A stretch of 56,165 nt of DNA from NCBI RefSeq assembly GCF_032854445.1, contig NW_027018214.1, forward strand, positions 1-56,165. The letters run 5' to 3'. Shown piece by piece: positions 34,502 through 49,000 of this stretch. Origin of the DNA: Liolophura sinensis (Eukaryota > Mollusca > Polyplacophora > Chitonida > Chitonidae). Under the pieces are notes generated by a model. It saw only the letters and a list, made by a program, of their open reading frames with translations, searched no databases and had not been told where the DNA came from. The position numbers and the translations under genes were made by a program. Each line of letters starts with the position of its first letter. Within the stretch, counting starts at the first letter, position 1.

Positions 34502-37500
34502 GGCACATAACTTATAATGAAAAGTTGAATATAGTAATGACCAGTCGCGATTGTACATAGTTAATGTAGCCGATTTCAATTCGCAAAAAGACCAGGCAAA
34601 AATCCAAAAGTGGAAAAACTGTTCCAATGCGTCTAATAAGAGGCTAATCCGACGTATTTTTTGACGAGAAATCGAATGGTGCAAACCGTGTTGCTCTCCG
34701 ACCAATACTTTTGGCTGTAGCCACAAATGAATAATCATTGATGTCAAGATCACGTGCCCAGCAACGGCTCTTACTCCATGGAAACCAAGGAAATTTGCAA
34801 TTTTTCAACAGCTGGAGATGCCTGGCCCAATTACGCATCTTTTGGCACCTTATTGATTTGCGTCAGTGTTCAATTGTACTTTTTACAGCGGACTGTATCA
34901 AGTACCTTGTGTCTTTTTTATATACAAATGGTGTGGTTTTTCTACATGTAGATAAAGACATTGAGTTTGTCTTCGACTTAGAAGTAAGACATTTGCTGGG
35001 TGAGTTAAATGGGCTCGGCCCAAAGATTTGACGTCGTCTGGGCTACCGAAGGGCACATAACTTATAATGAAAAGTTGAATATAGTAATGACCAGTCGCGA
35101 TTGTACATAGTTAATGTAGCCGATTTCAATTAGCACAAAGACCAGGCAAAAATCCAAAAGTGGAAAAACTGTTCCAATGCTGCTGGTAAGAGGCTAATCC
35201 GACGTATTTTTTGACGAGAAATCGAATGGTGCAAACCGCGTTGCTCTCCGACCAATACTTTTGGCTGTAGCCACAAATGAATAATCATTGATGTCAAGAT
35301 CACGTGCCCAGCAACGGCTCTTACTCCATGGAAACCAAGGAAATTTGCAATTTTTCAACAGCTGGAGATGCCTGGCCCAATTGCGCATCTTTTGGCACCT
35401 TATTGATGTGGGTCAGTGTTCAATTGTACTTTTTACAGCGCACTGTATCAAGTACCTTGTGTTTTTTTTATATACAAATGGTGTGGTTTTTCTACATGTA
35501 GATAAAGACATTGAGTTTGTCTTCGACTTAGAAGTAAGACATTTGCTGGGTGAGTTAAATGGGCTTGGCCCAAAGATTTGACGTCGTCTGGGCTACCGAA
35601 GGGCACATAACTTATAATGAAAAGTTGAATATAGTAATGACCAGTCGCGATTGTACATAGTTAATGTAGCCGATTTCAATTCGCAAAAAGACCAGGCAAA
35701 AATCCAAAAGTGGAAAAACTGTTCCAATGCTGCTGGAAAGAGGCTAATCCGACGTATTTTTTGACGAGAAATCGAATGGTGCAAACCGCGTTGCTCTCCG
35801 ACCAATACTTTTGGCTGTAGCCACAAATGAATAATCATTGATGTCAAGATCACGTGCCCAGCAACGGCTCTTACTCCATGGAAACCAAGGAAATTTGCAA
35901 TTTTTCAACAGCTGGAGATGCCTGGCCCAATTGCGCATCTTTTGGCACCTTATTGATGTGGGTCAGTATTCAATTGTACTTTTTACAGCGGACTGTATCA
36001 AGTACCTTGTGTTTTTTTTATATACAAATGGTGTGGTTTTTCTACATGTAGATAAAGACATTGAGTTTGTCTTCGACTTAGAAGTAAGACATTTGCTGGG
36101 TGAGTTAAATGGGCTTGGCCCAAAGATTTGACGTCGTCTGGGCTACCGAAGGGCACATAACTTATAATGAAAAGTTGAATATAGTAATGACCAGTCGCGA
36201 TTGTACATAGTTAATGTAGCCGATTTCAATTAGCACAAAGACCAGGCAAAAATCCAAAAGTGGAAAAACTGTTCTAATGCTGTTGGTAAGAGGCTAATCC
36301 GACGTATTTTTTGACGAGAAATCGAATGGTGCAAACCGCGTTGCTCTCCGACCAATACTTTTGGCTGTAGCCACAAATGAATAATCATTGATGTCAAGAT
36401 CACGTGCCCAGCAACGGCTCTTACTCCATGGAAACCAAAGAAATTTGCAATTTTTCAACAGCTGCAGATGCCTGGCCCAATTGCGCATCTTTTGGCACCT
36501 TATTGATGTGGGTCAGTGTTCAATTGTACTTTTTACAGCGCACTGTATCAAGTACCTTGTGTTTTTTTTATATACAAATGGTGTGGGTTTTTCTACATGT
36601 AGATAAAGACATTGAGTTTGTCTTCGACTTAGAAGTAAGACATTTGCTGGGTGAGTTAAATGGGCTTGGCCCAAAGATTTGACGTCGTCTGGGCTACCGA
36701 AGGGCACATAACTTATAATAAAAAGTTGAATATAGTAATGACCAGTCGCGATTGTACATAGTTAATGTAGCCCATTTCAATTCGCAAAAAGACCAGGCAA
36801 AAATCCAAAAGTAGAAAAACTGTTCCAATGCTGCTGGTAAGAGGCTAATCCGACGTATTTTTTGACGAGAAATCGAATGGTGCAAACCGCGTTGCTCTCC
36901 GACCAATACTTTTGGCTGTAGCCACAAATGAATAATCATTGATGTCAAGATCACGTGCCCAGCAACGGCTCTTACTCCATGGAAACCAAGGAAATTTGCA
37001 ATTTTTCAACAGCTGGAGATGCCTGGCCCAATTGCGCATCTTTTGGCACCTTATTGATGTGGGTCAGTGTTCAATTGTACTTTTTACAGCGGACTGTATC
37101 AAGTACCTTGTGTTTTTTTTATATACAAATGGTGTGGTTTTTCTACATGTAGATAAAGACATTAAGTTTGTCTTCGACTTAGAAGTAAGACATTTGCTGG
37201 GTGAGTTAAATGGGCTTGGCCCAAAGATTTGACGTCGTCTGTGCTACCGAAGGGCACATAACTTATAATGAAAAGTTGAATATAGTAATGACCAGTCGCG
37301 ATTGTACATAGTTAATGTAGCCGATTTCAATTCGCAAAAAGACCAGGCAAAAATCCAAAAGTGGAAAAACTGTTCCAATGCGTCTGATAAGAGGCTAATC
37401 CGACGTATTTTTTGACGAGAAATCGAATGGTGCAAACCGTGTTGCTCTCCGACCAATACTTTTGGCTGTAGCCACAAATGAATAATCATTGATGTCAAGA

Positions 37501-38353
37501 TCACGTGCCCAGCAACGGCTCTTACTCCATGGAAACCAAGGAAATTTGCAATATTTCAACAGCTGGAGATGCCTGGCCCAATTGCGCATCTTTTGGCACC
37601 TTATTGATGTGGGTCAGTGTTCAATTGTACTTTTTACAGCGGACTGTATCAAGTACCTTGTGTTTTTTTATATACAAATGGTGTGGTTTTTCTACATGTA
37701 GATAAAGACATTGAGTTTGTCTTCGACTTAGAAGTAAGACATTTGCTGGGTGAGTTAAATGGGCTTGGCCCAAAGATTTGACGTCGTCTGGGCTACCGAA
37801 GGGCACATAACTTATAATGAAAAGTTGAATATAGTAATGACCAGTCGCGATTGTACATAGTTAATGTAGCCGATTTCAATTAGCACAAAGACCAGGCAAA
37901 AATCCAAAAGTGGGAAAAAACTGTTCCAATGCTGCTGGTAAGAGGCTAATCCGACGTATTTTTTGACGAGAAATCGAATGGTGCAAACCGCGTTGCTCTC
38001 CGACCAATACTTTTGGCTGTAGCCACAAATGAATAATCATTGATGTCAAGATCACGTGCCCAGCAACGGCTCTTACTCCATGGAAACCAAAGAAATTTGC
38101 AATTTTTCAACAGCTGGAGATGCCTGGCCCAATTGCGCATCTTTTGGCACCTTATTGATGTGGGTCAGTGTTCAATTGTACTTTTTACCGCGCACTGTAT
38201 CAAGTACCTTGTGTTTTTTTTATATACAAATGGTGTGGTTTTTCTACATGTAGATAAAGACATTGAGTTTGTCTTCGACTTAGAAGTAAGACATTTGCTG
38301 GGTGAGTTAAATGGGCTTGGCCCAAAGATTTGACGTCGTCTGGGCTACCGAAG
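34502..38353 (+). repeat. Domain D, 7-mer HOR, copy 2 (m64-m70, 3852 bp)
   Basis: Units start at 34502, 35052, 35602, 36152, 36703, 37253 and 37802. Reading the two copies against each other, I found no base substitution. The differences are run-length changes: an extra G in 'gtgtgggttt' (m67), T8 instead of T9 (m68 versus m61), and 'gcaaaaatccaaaagtggg' with A6 in m70 where m63 has 'gcaaaaaatcc' and A5. This is the youngest-looking duplication in the window, unless the assembler repeated one copy. Confidence 0.95.
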
Positions 38354-41103
38354 GGCACATAACTTATAATGAAAAGTTGAATATAGTAATGACCAGTCGC
38401 GATTGTACATAGTTAATGTAGCCGATTTCAATTCGCAAAAAGACCAGGCAAAAATCCAAAAGTGGAAAAACTATTCCAATGCTGCTGGTAAGAGGCTAAT
38501 CCGACGTATTTTTTGACGAGAAATCGAATGGTGCAAACCGCGTTGCTCTCCGACCAATACTTTTGGCTGTAGCCACAAATGAATAATCATTGATGTCAAG
38601 ATCACGTGCCCAGCAACGGCTCTTACTCCATGGAAACCAAGGAAATTTGCAATTTTTCAACAGCTGGAGATGCCTGGCCCAATTGCGCATCTTTTGGCAC
38701 CTTATTGATGTGGGTCAGTGTTCAATTGTACTTTTTTACAGCGGACTGTATCAAGTACCTTGTGTTTTTTTTATATACAAATGGTGTGGTTTTTCTACAT
38801 GTAGATAAAGACATTGAGTTTGTCTTCGACTTAGAAGTAAGACATTTGCTGGGTGAGTTAAATGGGCTTGGCCCAAAGATTTGACGTCGTCTGGGCTACC
38901 GAAGGGCACATAACTTATAATGAAAAGTTGAATATAGTAATGACCAGTCGCGATTGTACATAGTTAATGTAGCCGATTTCAATTCGCAAAAAGACCAGGC
39001 AAAAATCCAAAAGTAGAAAAACTGTTCCAATGCTGCTGGTAAGAGACTAATCCGACGTATTTTTGGACGAGAAATCGAATGGTGCAAACCGCGTTGCTCT
39101 CCGACCAATACTTTTGGCTGTAGCCACAAATGAATAATCATTGATGTCAAGATCACGTGCCCAGCAACGGCTCTTACTCCATGGAAACCAAGGAAATTTG
39201 CAATTTTTCAACAGCTGGAGATGCCTGGCCCAATTACGCATCTTTTTGCACCTTATTGATTTGCGTCAGTGTTCAATTGTACTTTTTACAGCGGACTGTA
39301 TCAAGTACCTTGTGTTTTTTTTATATACAAATGGTGTGGTTTTTCTACATGTAGATAAAGACATTGAGTTTGTCTTCGACTTAGAAGTAAGACATTTGCT
39401 GGGTGAGTTAAATGGGCTTGGCCCAAAGATTTGACGTCGTCTGTGCTACCGAAGGGCACATAACTTATAATGAAAAGTTGAATATAGTAATGACCAGTCG
39501 CGATTGTACATAGTTAATGTAGCCGATTTCAATTAGCACAAAGACCAGGCAAAAATCCAAAAGTGGAAAAACTGTTCCAATTCTGCTGGTAAGAGGCTAA
39601 TCCGACGTATTTTTTGACGAGAAATCGAATGGTGCAAACCGCGTTGCTCTCCGACCAATACTTTTGGCTGTAGCCACAAATGAATAATCATTGATGTCAA
39701 GATCACGTGCCCAGCAACGGCTCTTACTCCATGGAAACCAAGGAAATTTGCAATTTTTCAACAGCTGGAGATGCCTGGCCCAATTACGCATCTTTTTGCA
39801 CCTTATTGATTTGCGTCAGTGTTCAATTGTACTTTTTACAGCGGACTGTATCAAGTACCTTGTGTTTTTTTTATATACAAATGGTGTGGTTTTTCTACAT
39901 GTAGATAAAGACATTGAGTTTGTCTTCGACTTAGAAGTAAGACATTTGCTGGGTGAGTTAAATGGGCTTGGCCCAAAGATTTGACGTCGTCTGTGCTACC
40001 GAAGGGCACATAACTTATAATGAAAAGTTGAATATAGTAATGACCAGTCGCGATTGTACATAGTTAATGTAGCCGATTTCAATTCGCAAAAAGACCAGGC
40101 AAAAATCCAAAAGTGGAAAAACTGTTCCAATTCTGCTGGTAAGAGGCTAATCCGACGTATTTTTTGACGAGAAATCGAATGGTGCAAACCGCGTTGCTCT
40201 CTGACCAATACTTTTGGCTGTAGCCACAAATGAATAATCATTGATGTCAAGATCACGTGCCCAGCAACGGCTCTTACTCCATGGAAACCAAAGAAATTTG
40301 CAATTTTTCAACAGCTGGAGATGCCTGGCCCAATTGCGCATCTTTTGGCACCTTATTGATGTGGGTCAGTGTTCAATTGTACTTTTTACAGCGGACTGTA
40401 TCAAGTACCTTGTGTTTTTTTTATATACAAATGGTGTGGTTTTTCTACATGTAGATAAAGACATTGAGTTTGTCTTCGACTTAGAAGTAAGACATTTGCT
40501 GGGTGAGTTAAATGGGCTTGGCCCAAAGATTTGACGTCGTCTGGGCTACCGAAGGGCACATAACTTATAATAAAATGTTGAATATAGTAATGACCAGTCG
40601 CGATTGTACATAGTTAATGTAGCCGATTTCAATTAGCAAAAAGACCAGGCAAAAATCCAAAAGTGGAAAAACTGTTCCAATGCTGCTGGTAAGAGGCTAA
40701 TCCGACGTATTTTTTGACGAGAAATCGAATGGTGCAAACCGCGTTGCTCTCCGACCAATACTTTTGGCTGTAGCCACAAATGAATAATCATTGATGTCAA
40801 GATCACGTGCCCAGCAACGGCTCTTACTCCATGGAAACCAAGGAAATTTGCAATTTTTCAACAGCTGGAGATGCCTGGCCCAATTGCGCATCTTTTGGCA
40901 CCTTATTGATGTGGGTCAGTGTTCAATTGTACTTTTCACAGCGGACTGTATCAAGTACCTTGTGTTATTTTATATACAAATGGTGTGGTTTTTCTACATG
41001 TAGATAAAGACATTGAGTTTGTCTTCGACTTAGAAGTAAGACAACTCCTGGGTGAGTTAAATGGGCTTGGCCCAAAGATTTGACGTCGTCTGGGCTACCG
41101 AAG
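38354..41103 (+). repeat. Units m71-m75: chimeric units
   Basis: Units start at 38354, 38905, 39455, 40005 and 40555. m72 and m73 share their 3' halves ('aattacgc', 'tctttttgcacc', 'gatttgcgtc', 'ctgtgctacc'), while m73 and m74 share 'ccaattctgctgg' in their 5' part. m73 is thus a hybrid of its two neighbours, showing exchange inside a unit. m71 has 'actattcc' and an extra T in 'acttttttacag'. m72 has 'gagactaatcc' and 'tttttggacg'. m75 has 'ataataaaatg', 'cttttcacag' and an interrupted T run ('gtgttattttat'). Confidence 0.8.
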
Positions 41104-44100
41104 GGCACATAACTTATAATGAAAAGTTGAATATAGTAATGACCAGTCGCGATTGTACATAGTTAATGTAGCCGATTTCAATTTGCAAAAAGCACAGGCA
41201 AAAATCCAAAAGTGGAAAAACTGTTCCAATGCTGTTGGTAAGAGGCTAATCCGACGTATTTTTGACGAGAAATCGAATGGTGCAAACCGCGTTGCTCTCC
41301 GACCAATACTTTTGGCTGTAGCCACAAATGAATAATCATTGATGTCAAGATCACGTGCCCAGCAACGGCTCTTACTCCATGGCAACCAAGGAAATTTGCA
41401 ATTTTTCTACAGCTGGAGATGCCTGGCCCAATTACGCATCTTTTGGCACCTTATTGATGTGGGTCAGTGTTCAATTGTACTTTTTACAGCGGACTGTATC
41501 AAGTACCTTGTGTTTTTTTTATATACAAATGGTGTGGTTTTTCTACATGTAGATAAAGACATTGAGTTTGTCTTCGACTTAGAAGTAAGACATTTGCTGG
41601 GTGAGTTAAATGGGCTTGGCCCAAAGATTTGACGTCGTCTGGGCTACCGAAGGGCACATAACTTATAATGAAAAGTTGAATATAGTAATGACCAGTCGCG
41701 ATTGTACATAGTTAATGTAGCCGATTTCAATTCGCAAAAAGACCAGGCAAAAATCCAAAAGTGGAAAAACTGTTCCAATGCTGCTGGTAAGAGGCCAATC
41801 CGACGTATTTTTTGACGAGAAATCGAATGGTGCAAACCGCGTTGCTCTCCGACCAATACTTTTGGCTGTAGCCACAAATGAATAATCATTGATGTCAAGA
41901 TCACGTGCCCAGCAACGGCTCTTACTCCATGGAAACCAAGGAAATTTGCAATTTTTCAACAGCTGGAGATGTCTGGCCCAATTGCGCATCTTTTGGCACC
42001 TTATTGATGTGGGTCAGTGTTCAATTGTACTTTTTACAGCGGACTGTATCAAGTACCTTGTGTTTTTTTTATATACAAATGGTGTGGTTTTTCTACATGT
42101 AGATAAAGACATTGAGTTTGTCTTCGACTTAGAAGTAAGACATTTGCTGGGTGAGTTAAATGGGCTTGGCCAAAGATTTGACGTCGTCTGTGCTACCGAA
42201 GGGCACATAACTTATAATGAAAAGTTGAATATAGTAATGACCAGTCGCGATTGTACATAGTTAATGTAGCCGATTTCAATTCGCAAAAAGACCAGGCAAA
42301 AATCCAAAAGTAGAAAAACTGTTCCAATGCTGCTGGTAAGAGGCTAATCCGACGTATTTTTTGACGAGAAATCGAATGGTGCAAACCGCGTTGCTCTCCG
42401 ACCAATACTTTTGGCTGTAGCCACAAATGAATAATCATTGATGTCAAGATCACGTGCCCAGCAACGGCTCTTACTCCATGGAAACCAAAGAAATTTGCAA
42501 TTTTCAACAGCTGGAGATGCCTGGCCCAATTGCGCATCTTTTGGCACCTTATTGATGTGGGTCAGTGTTCAATTGTACTTTTTACAGCGGACTGTATCAA
42601 GTACCTTGTGTTTTTTTTATATACAAATGGTGTGGTTTTTCTACATGTAGATAAAGACATTGAGTTTGTCTTCGACTTAGAAGTAAGACATTTGCTGGGT
42701 GAGTTAAATGGGCTTGGCCCAAAGATTTGACGTCGTCTGGGCTACCGAAGGGCACATAACTTATAATAAAATGTTAAATATAGTAATGACCAGTCGCGAT
42801 TGTACATAGTTAATGTAGTTGATTTCAATTCGCAAAAAGACCAGGCAAAACTCCAAAAGTGGAAAAACTGTTCCAATGCTGCTGGTAAGAGGCTAATCCG
42901 ACGTATTTTTTGACGAGAAATCGAATGGTGCAAACCGCGTTGCTCTCCGACCAATACTTTTGGCTGTAGCCACAAATGAATAATCATTGATGTCAAGATC
43001 ACGTGCCCAGCAACGGCTCTTACTCCATGGAAACCAAGGAAATTTGCAATTTTTCAACAGCTGGAGATGCCTGGCCCAATTGCGCATCTTTTGGCACCTT
43101 ATTGATGTGGGTCAGTGTTCAATTGTACTTTTTACAGCGGACTGTATCAAGTACCTTGTGTTTTTTTATATACAAATGGTGTGGTTTTTCTACATGTAGA
43201 TAAAGACATTGAGTTTGTCTTCGACTTAGAAGTAAGACAACTCCTGGGTGAGTTAAATGGGCTTGGCCCAAAGATTTGACGTCGTCTGGGCTACCGAAGG
43301 GCACATAACTTATAATGAAAAGTTGAATATAGTAATGACCAGTCGCGATTGTACATAGTTAATGTAGCCGATTTCAATTAGCAAAAAGACCAGGCAAAAA
43401 TCCAAAAGTGGAAAAACTGTTCCAATGCTGCTGGTAAGAGGCCAATCCGACGTATTTTTTGACGAGAAATCGAATGGTGCAAACCGCGTTGCTCTCCGAC
43501 CAATACTTTTGGCTGTAGCCACAAATGAATAATCATTGATGTCAAGATCACGTGCCCAGCAACGGCTCTTACTCCATGGAAACCAAGGAAATTTGCAATT
43601 TTTCAACAGCTGGAGATGCCTGGCCCAATTGCGCATCTTTTGGCACCTTATTGATGTGGGTCAGTGTTCAATTGTACTTTTTACAGCGGACTGTATCAAG
43701 TACCTTGTGTTTTTTTATATACAAATGGTGTGGTTTTTCTACATGTAGATAAAGACATTGAGTTTGTCTTCGACTTAGAAGTAAGACATTTGCTGGGTGA
43801 GTTAAATGGGCTTGGCCCAAAGATTTGACGTCGTCTGGGCTACCGAAGGGCACATAACTTATAATGAAAAGTTGAATATAGTAATGACCAGTCGCGATTG
43901 TACATAGTTAATGTAGCCGATTTCAATTCGCAAAAAGACCAGGCAAAAATCCAAAAGTGGAAAAACTGTTCCAATGCTGCTGGTAAGAGGCTAATCCGAC
44001 GTATTTTTTGACGAGAAATCGAATGGTGCAAACCGCGTTGCTCTCCGACCAATACTTTTGGCTGTAGCCACAAATGAATAATCATTGATGTCAAGATCAC

Positions 44101-46047
44101 GTGCCCAGCAACGGCTCTTACTCCATGGAAACCAAGGAAATTTGCAATTTTTCAACAGCTGGAGATGCCTGGCCCAATTACGCATCTTTTGGCACCTTAT
44201 TGATGTGGGTCAGTGTTCAATTGTACTTTTTACAGCGGACTGTATCAAGTACCTTGTGTTTTTTTTATATACAAATGGTGTGGTTTTTCTACATGTAGAT
44301 AAAGACATTGAGTTTGTCTTCGACTTAGAAGTACGACATTTGCTGGGTGAGTTAATTGGGCTTGGCCCAAAGATTTGACGTCGTCTGGGCTACCGAAGGG
44401 CACATAACTTATAATGAAAAGTTGAATATAGTAATGACCAGTCGCGATTGTACATAGTTAATGTAGCCGATTTCAATTAGCAAAAAGACCAGGCAAAAAT
44501 CCAAAAGTGGAAAAACTGTTCCAATGCTGTTGGTAAGAGGCTAATCCGACGTATTTTTTGACGAGAAATCGAATGGTGCAAACCGCGTTGCTCTCCGACC
44601 AATACTTTTGGCTGTAGCCACAAATGAATAATCATTGATGTCAAGATCACGTGCCCAGCAACGGCTCTTACTCCATGGAAACCAAGGAAATTTGCAATTT
44701 TTCAACAGCTGGAGATGCCTGGCCCAATTGCGCATCTTTTGGCACCTTATTGGTGTGGGTCAGTGTTCAATTGTACTTTTTACAGCGGGCTGTATCAAGT
44801 ACCTTGTGTTTTTTTTATATACAAATGGTGTGGTTTTTCTACATGTAGATAAAGACATTGAGTTTATCTTCGACTTAGAAGTAAGACAACTCCTGGGTGA
44901 GTTAAATGGGCTTGGCCCAAAGATTTGACGTCGTCTGTGCTACCGAAGGGCACATAACTTATAATGAAAAGTTTAATATAGTAATGACCAGTCGCGATTG
45001 TACATAGTTAATGTAGCCGATTTCAATTCGCAAAAAGACCAGGCAAAAATCCAAAAGTGGAAAAACTGTTCCAATGCTGTTGGTAAGAGGCTAATCCGAC
45101 GTATTTTTGGAAGAGAAATCGAATGGTGCAAACCGCGTTGCTCTCCGACCAATACTTTTGGCTGTAGCCACAAATGAATAATCATTGATGTCAAGATCAC
45201 GTGCCCAGCAACGGCTCTTACTCCATGGAAACCAAGGAAATTTGCAATTTTTCAACAGCTGGAGATGCCTGGCCCAATTGCGCATCTTTTGGCACCTTAT
45301 TGATGTGGGTCAGTGTTCAATTGTACTTTTTACAGCGGACTGTATCAAGTACCTTGTGTTTTTTTTATATACAAATGGTGTGGTTTTTCTACATGTAGAT
45401 AAAGACATTGAGTTTGTCTTCGACTTAGAAGTAAGACATTTGCTGGGTGAGTTAAATGGGCTTGGCCCAAAGATTTGACGTCGTCTGGGCTACCGAAGGG
45501 CACATAACTTATAATAAAAAGTTGAATATAGTAATGACCAGTCGCGATTGTACATAGTTAATGTAGCCGATTTCAATTAGCAAAAAGACCAGGCAAAAAT
45601 CCAAAAGTGGAAAAACTGTTCCAATGCTGCTGGTAGGAGACTAATCCGACGTATTTTTTGACGAGAAATCGAATGGTGCAAACCGCGTTGCTCTCCGACC
45701 AATACGTTTGGCTGTAGCCACAAATGAATAATCATTGATGTCAAGATCACGTGCCCAGCAACGGCTCTTACTCCATGGAAACCAAGGAAATTTGCAATTT
45801 TTCAACAGCTGGAGATGTCTAGCCCAATTACGCATCTTTTGGCACCTTATTGATGTGGGTCAGTGTTTAATTGTACTTTTTACAGCGGACTGTATCAAGT
45901 ACCTTGTGTTTTTTTATATACAAATGGTGTGGTTTTTCTACATGTAGATAAAGACATTGAGTTTGTCTTCGACTAAGAAGTAAGACATTTGCTGGGTGAG
46001 TTAAATGGGCTCGGCCCAAAGATTTGACGTCGTCTGGGCTACCGAAG
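41104..46047 (+). repeat. Units m76-m84: unordered mosaic
   Basis: Units start at 41104, 41653, 42202, 42751, 43300, 43849, 44399, 44949 and 45499. m76 is the first unit with 'tttgcaaaaagcacagg', a form confined to 41-56 kb. 'gaggccaatcc' first appears in m77 and returns in m80, m91, m94, m97, m100 and m103. m78 has one T fewer in 'caattttcaac'. m79 has 'ataataaaatgttaaat' and 'gtagttgat'. m82 has 'ttattggtgtg' and 'gcgggctg'. m83 has 'tttttggaagag'. m84 has 'taggagac', 'atacgtttgg' and 'gactaagaag'. I find no consistent multi-unit period here. Confidence 0.78.
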
Positions 46048-49000
46048 GGCACATAACTTATAATGAAAAGTTGAATATAGTAATGACCAGTCGCGATTGT
46101 ACATAGTTAATGTAGCCGATTTCAATTTGCAAAAAGCACAGGCAAAAATCCAAAAGTGGAAAAACTGTTCCAATGCTGTTGGTAAGAGGCTAATCCGACG
46201 TATTTTTGACGAGAAATCGAATGGTGCAAACCGCGTTGCTCTCCGACCAATACTTTTGGCTGTAGCCACAAATGAATAATCATTGATGTCAAGATCACGT
46301 GCCCAGCAACGGCTCTTACTCCATGGCAACCAAGGAAATTTGCAATTTTTCTACAGCTGGAGATGCCTGGCCCAATTACGCATCTTTTGGCACCTTATTG
46401 ATGTGGGTCAGTGTTCAATTGTACTTTTTACAGCGGACTGTATCAAGTACCTTGTGTTTTTTTTTATATACAAATGGTGTGGTTTTTCTACATGTAGATA
46501 AAGACATTGAGTTTGTCTTCGACTTAGAAGTACGACATTTGCTGGGTGAGTTAAATGGGCTTGGCCCAAAGATTTGACGTCGTCTGTGCTACCGAAGGGC
46601 ACATAACTTATAATGAAAAGTTGAATATAGTAATGACCAGTCGCGATTGTACATAGTTAATGTAGCCGATTTCAATTCGCAAAAAGACCAGGCAAAAATC
46701 CAAAAGTGGAAAAACTGTTCCAATGCTGCTGGTAAGAGGCTAATCCGACGTATTTTTTGACGAGAAATCGAATGGTGCAAACCGTGTTGCTCTCCGACCA
46801 ATACTTTTGGCTGTAGCCACAAATGAATAATCATTGATGTCAAGATCACGTGCCCAGCAACGGCTCTTACTCCATGGAAACCAAGGAAATTTGCAATTTT
46901 TCAACAGCTGGAGATGCCTGGCCCAATTGCGCATCTTTTGGCACCTTATTGATGTGGGTCAGTGTTCAATTGTACTTTTTACAGCGCACTGTATCAAGTA
47001 CCTTGTGTTTTTTTTATATACAAATGGTGTGGTTTTTCTACATGTAGATAAAGACATTGAGTTTGTCTTCGACTTAGAAGTAAGACATTTGCTGGGTGAG
47101 TTAAATGGGCTTGGCCCAAAGATTTGACGTCGTCTGGGCTACCGAAGGGCACATAACTTATAATGAAAAGTTGAATATAGTAATGACCAGTCGCGATTGT
47201 ACATAGTTAATGTAGCCGATTTCAATTAGCAAAAAGACCAGGCAAAAATCCAAAAGTGGAAAAACTGTTCCAATGCTGCTGGTAAGAGGCTAATCCGACG
47301 TATTTTTTGACGAGAAATCGAATGGTGCAAACCGCGTTGCTCTCCGACCAATACTTTTGGCTGTAGCCACAAATGAATAATCATTGATGTCAAGATCACG
47401 TGCCCAGCAACGGCTCTTACTCCATGGAAACCAAGGAAATTTGCAATTTTTCAACAGCTGGAGATGCCTGGCCCAATTGCGCATCTTTTGGCACCTTATT
47501 GATGTGGGTCAGTGTTCAATTGTACTTTTTACAGCGCACTGTATCAAGTACCTTGTGTTTTTTTTATATACAAATGGTGTGGTTTTTCTACATGTAGATA
47601 AAGACATTGAGTTTGTCTTCGACTTAGAAGTAAGACATTTGCTGGGTGAGTTAAATGGGCTTGGCCCAAAGATTTGACGTCGTCTGGGCTACCGAAGGGC
47701 ACATAACATATAATGAAAAGTTGAATATAGTAATGACCAGTCGCGATTGTACATAGTTAATGTAGCCGATTTCAATTCGCAAAAAGACCAGGCAAAAATC
47801 CAAAAGTGGAAAAACTGTTCCAATGCTGCTGGTAAGAGGCTAATCCGACGTATTTTTTGACGAGAAATCGAATGGTGCAAACCGCGTTGCTCTCCGACCA
47901 ATACTTTTGGCTGTAGCCACAAATGAATAATCATTGATGTCAAGATCACGTGCCCAGCAACGGCTCTTACTCCATGGAAACCAAGGAAATTTGCAATTTT
48001 TCAACAGCTGGAGATGCCTGGCCCAATTGCGCATCTTTTGGCACCTTATTGATGTGGGTCAGTGTTCAATTGTACTTTTTACAGCGGACTGTATCAAGTA
48101 CCTTGTGTTTTTTTATATACAAATGGTGTGGTTTTTCTACATGTAGATAAAGACATTGAGTTTGTCTTCGACTTAGAAGTAAGACAACTCCTGGGTGAGT
48201 TAAATGGGCTTGGCCCAAAGATTTGACGTCGTCTGGGCTACCGAAGGGCACATAACTTATAATGAAAAGTTGAATATAGTAATGACCAGTCGCGATTGTA
48301 CATGGTTAATGTAGCCGATTTCAATTTGCAAAAAGCACATGCAAAAATCCAAAAGTGGAAAAACTGTTCCAATGCTGTTGGTAAGAGGCTAATCCGACGT
48401 ATTTTTTGACGAGAAATCGAATGGTGCAAACCGCGTTGCTCTCCGACCAATACTTTTGGCTGTAGCCACAAATGAATAATCATTGATGTCAAGATCACGT
48501 GCCCAGCAACGGCTCTTACTCCATGGAAACCAAGGAAATTTGCAATTTTTCTACAGCTGGAGATGCCTGGCCCAATTACGCATCTTTTGGCACCTTATTG
48601 ATGTGGGTCAGTGTTCAATTGTACTTTTTACAGCGGACTGTATCAAGTACCTTGTGTTTTTTTTATATACAAATGGTGTGGTTTTTCTACATGGAGATAA
48701 AGACATTGAGTTTGTCTTCGACTTAGAAGTAAGACATTTGCTGGGTGAGTTAAATGGGCTTGGCCCAAAGATTTGACGTCGTCTGGGCTACCGAAGGGCA
48801 CATAACTTATAATGAAAAGTTGAATATAGTAATGACCAGTCGCGATTGTACATAGTTAATGTAGCCGATTTCAATTTGCAAAAAGCACAGGCAAAAATCC
48901 AAAAGTGGAAAAACTGTTCCAATGCTGTTGGTAAGAGGCTAATCCGACGTATTTTTTGACGAGAAATCGAATGGTGCAAACCGCGTTGCTCTCCGACCAA

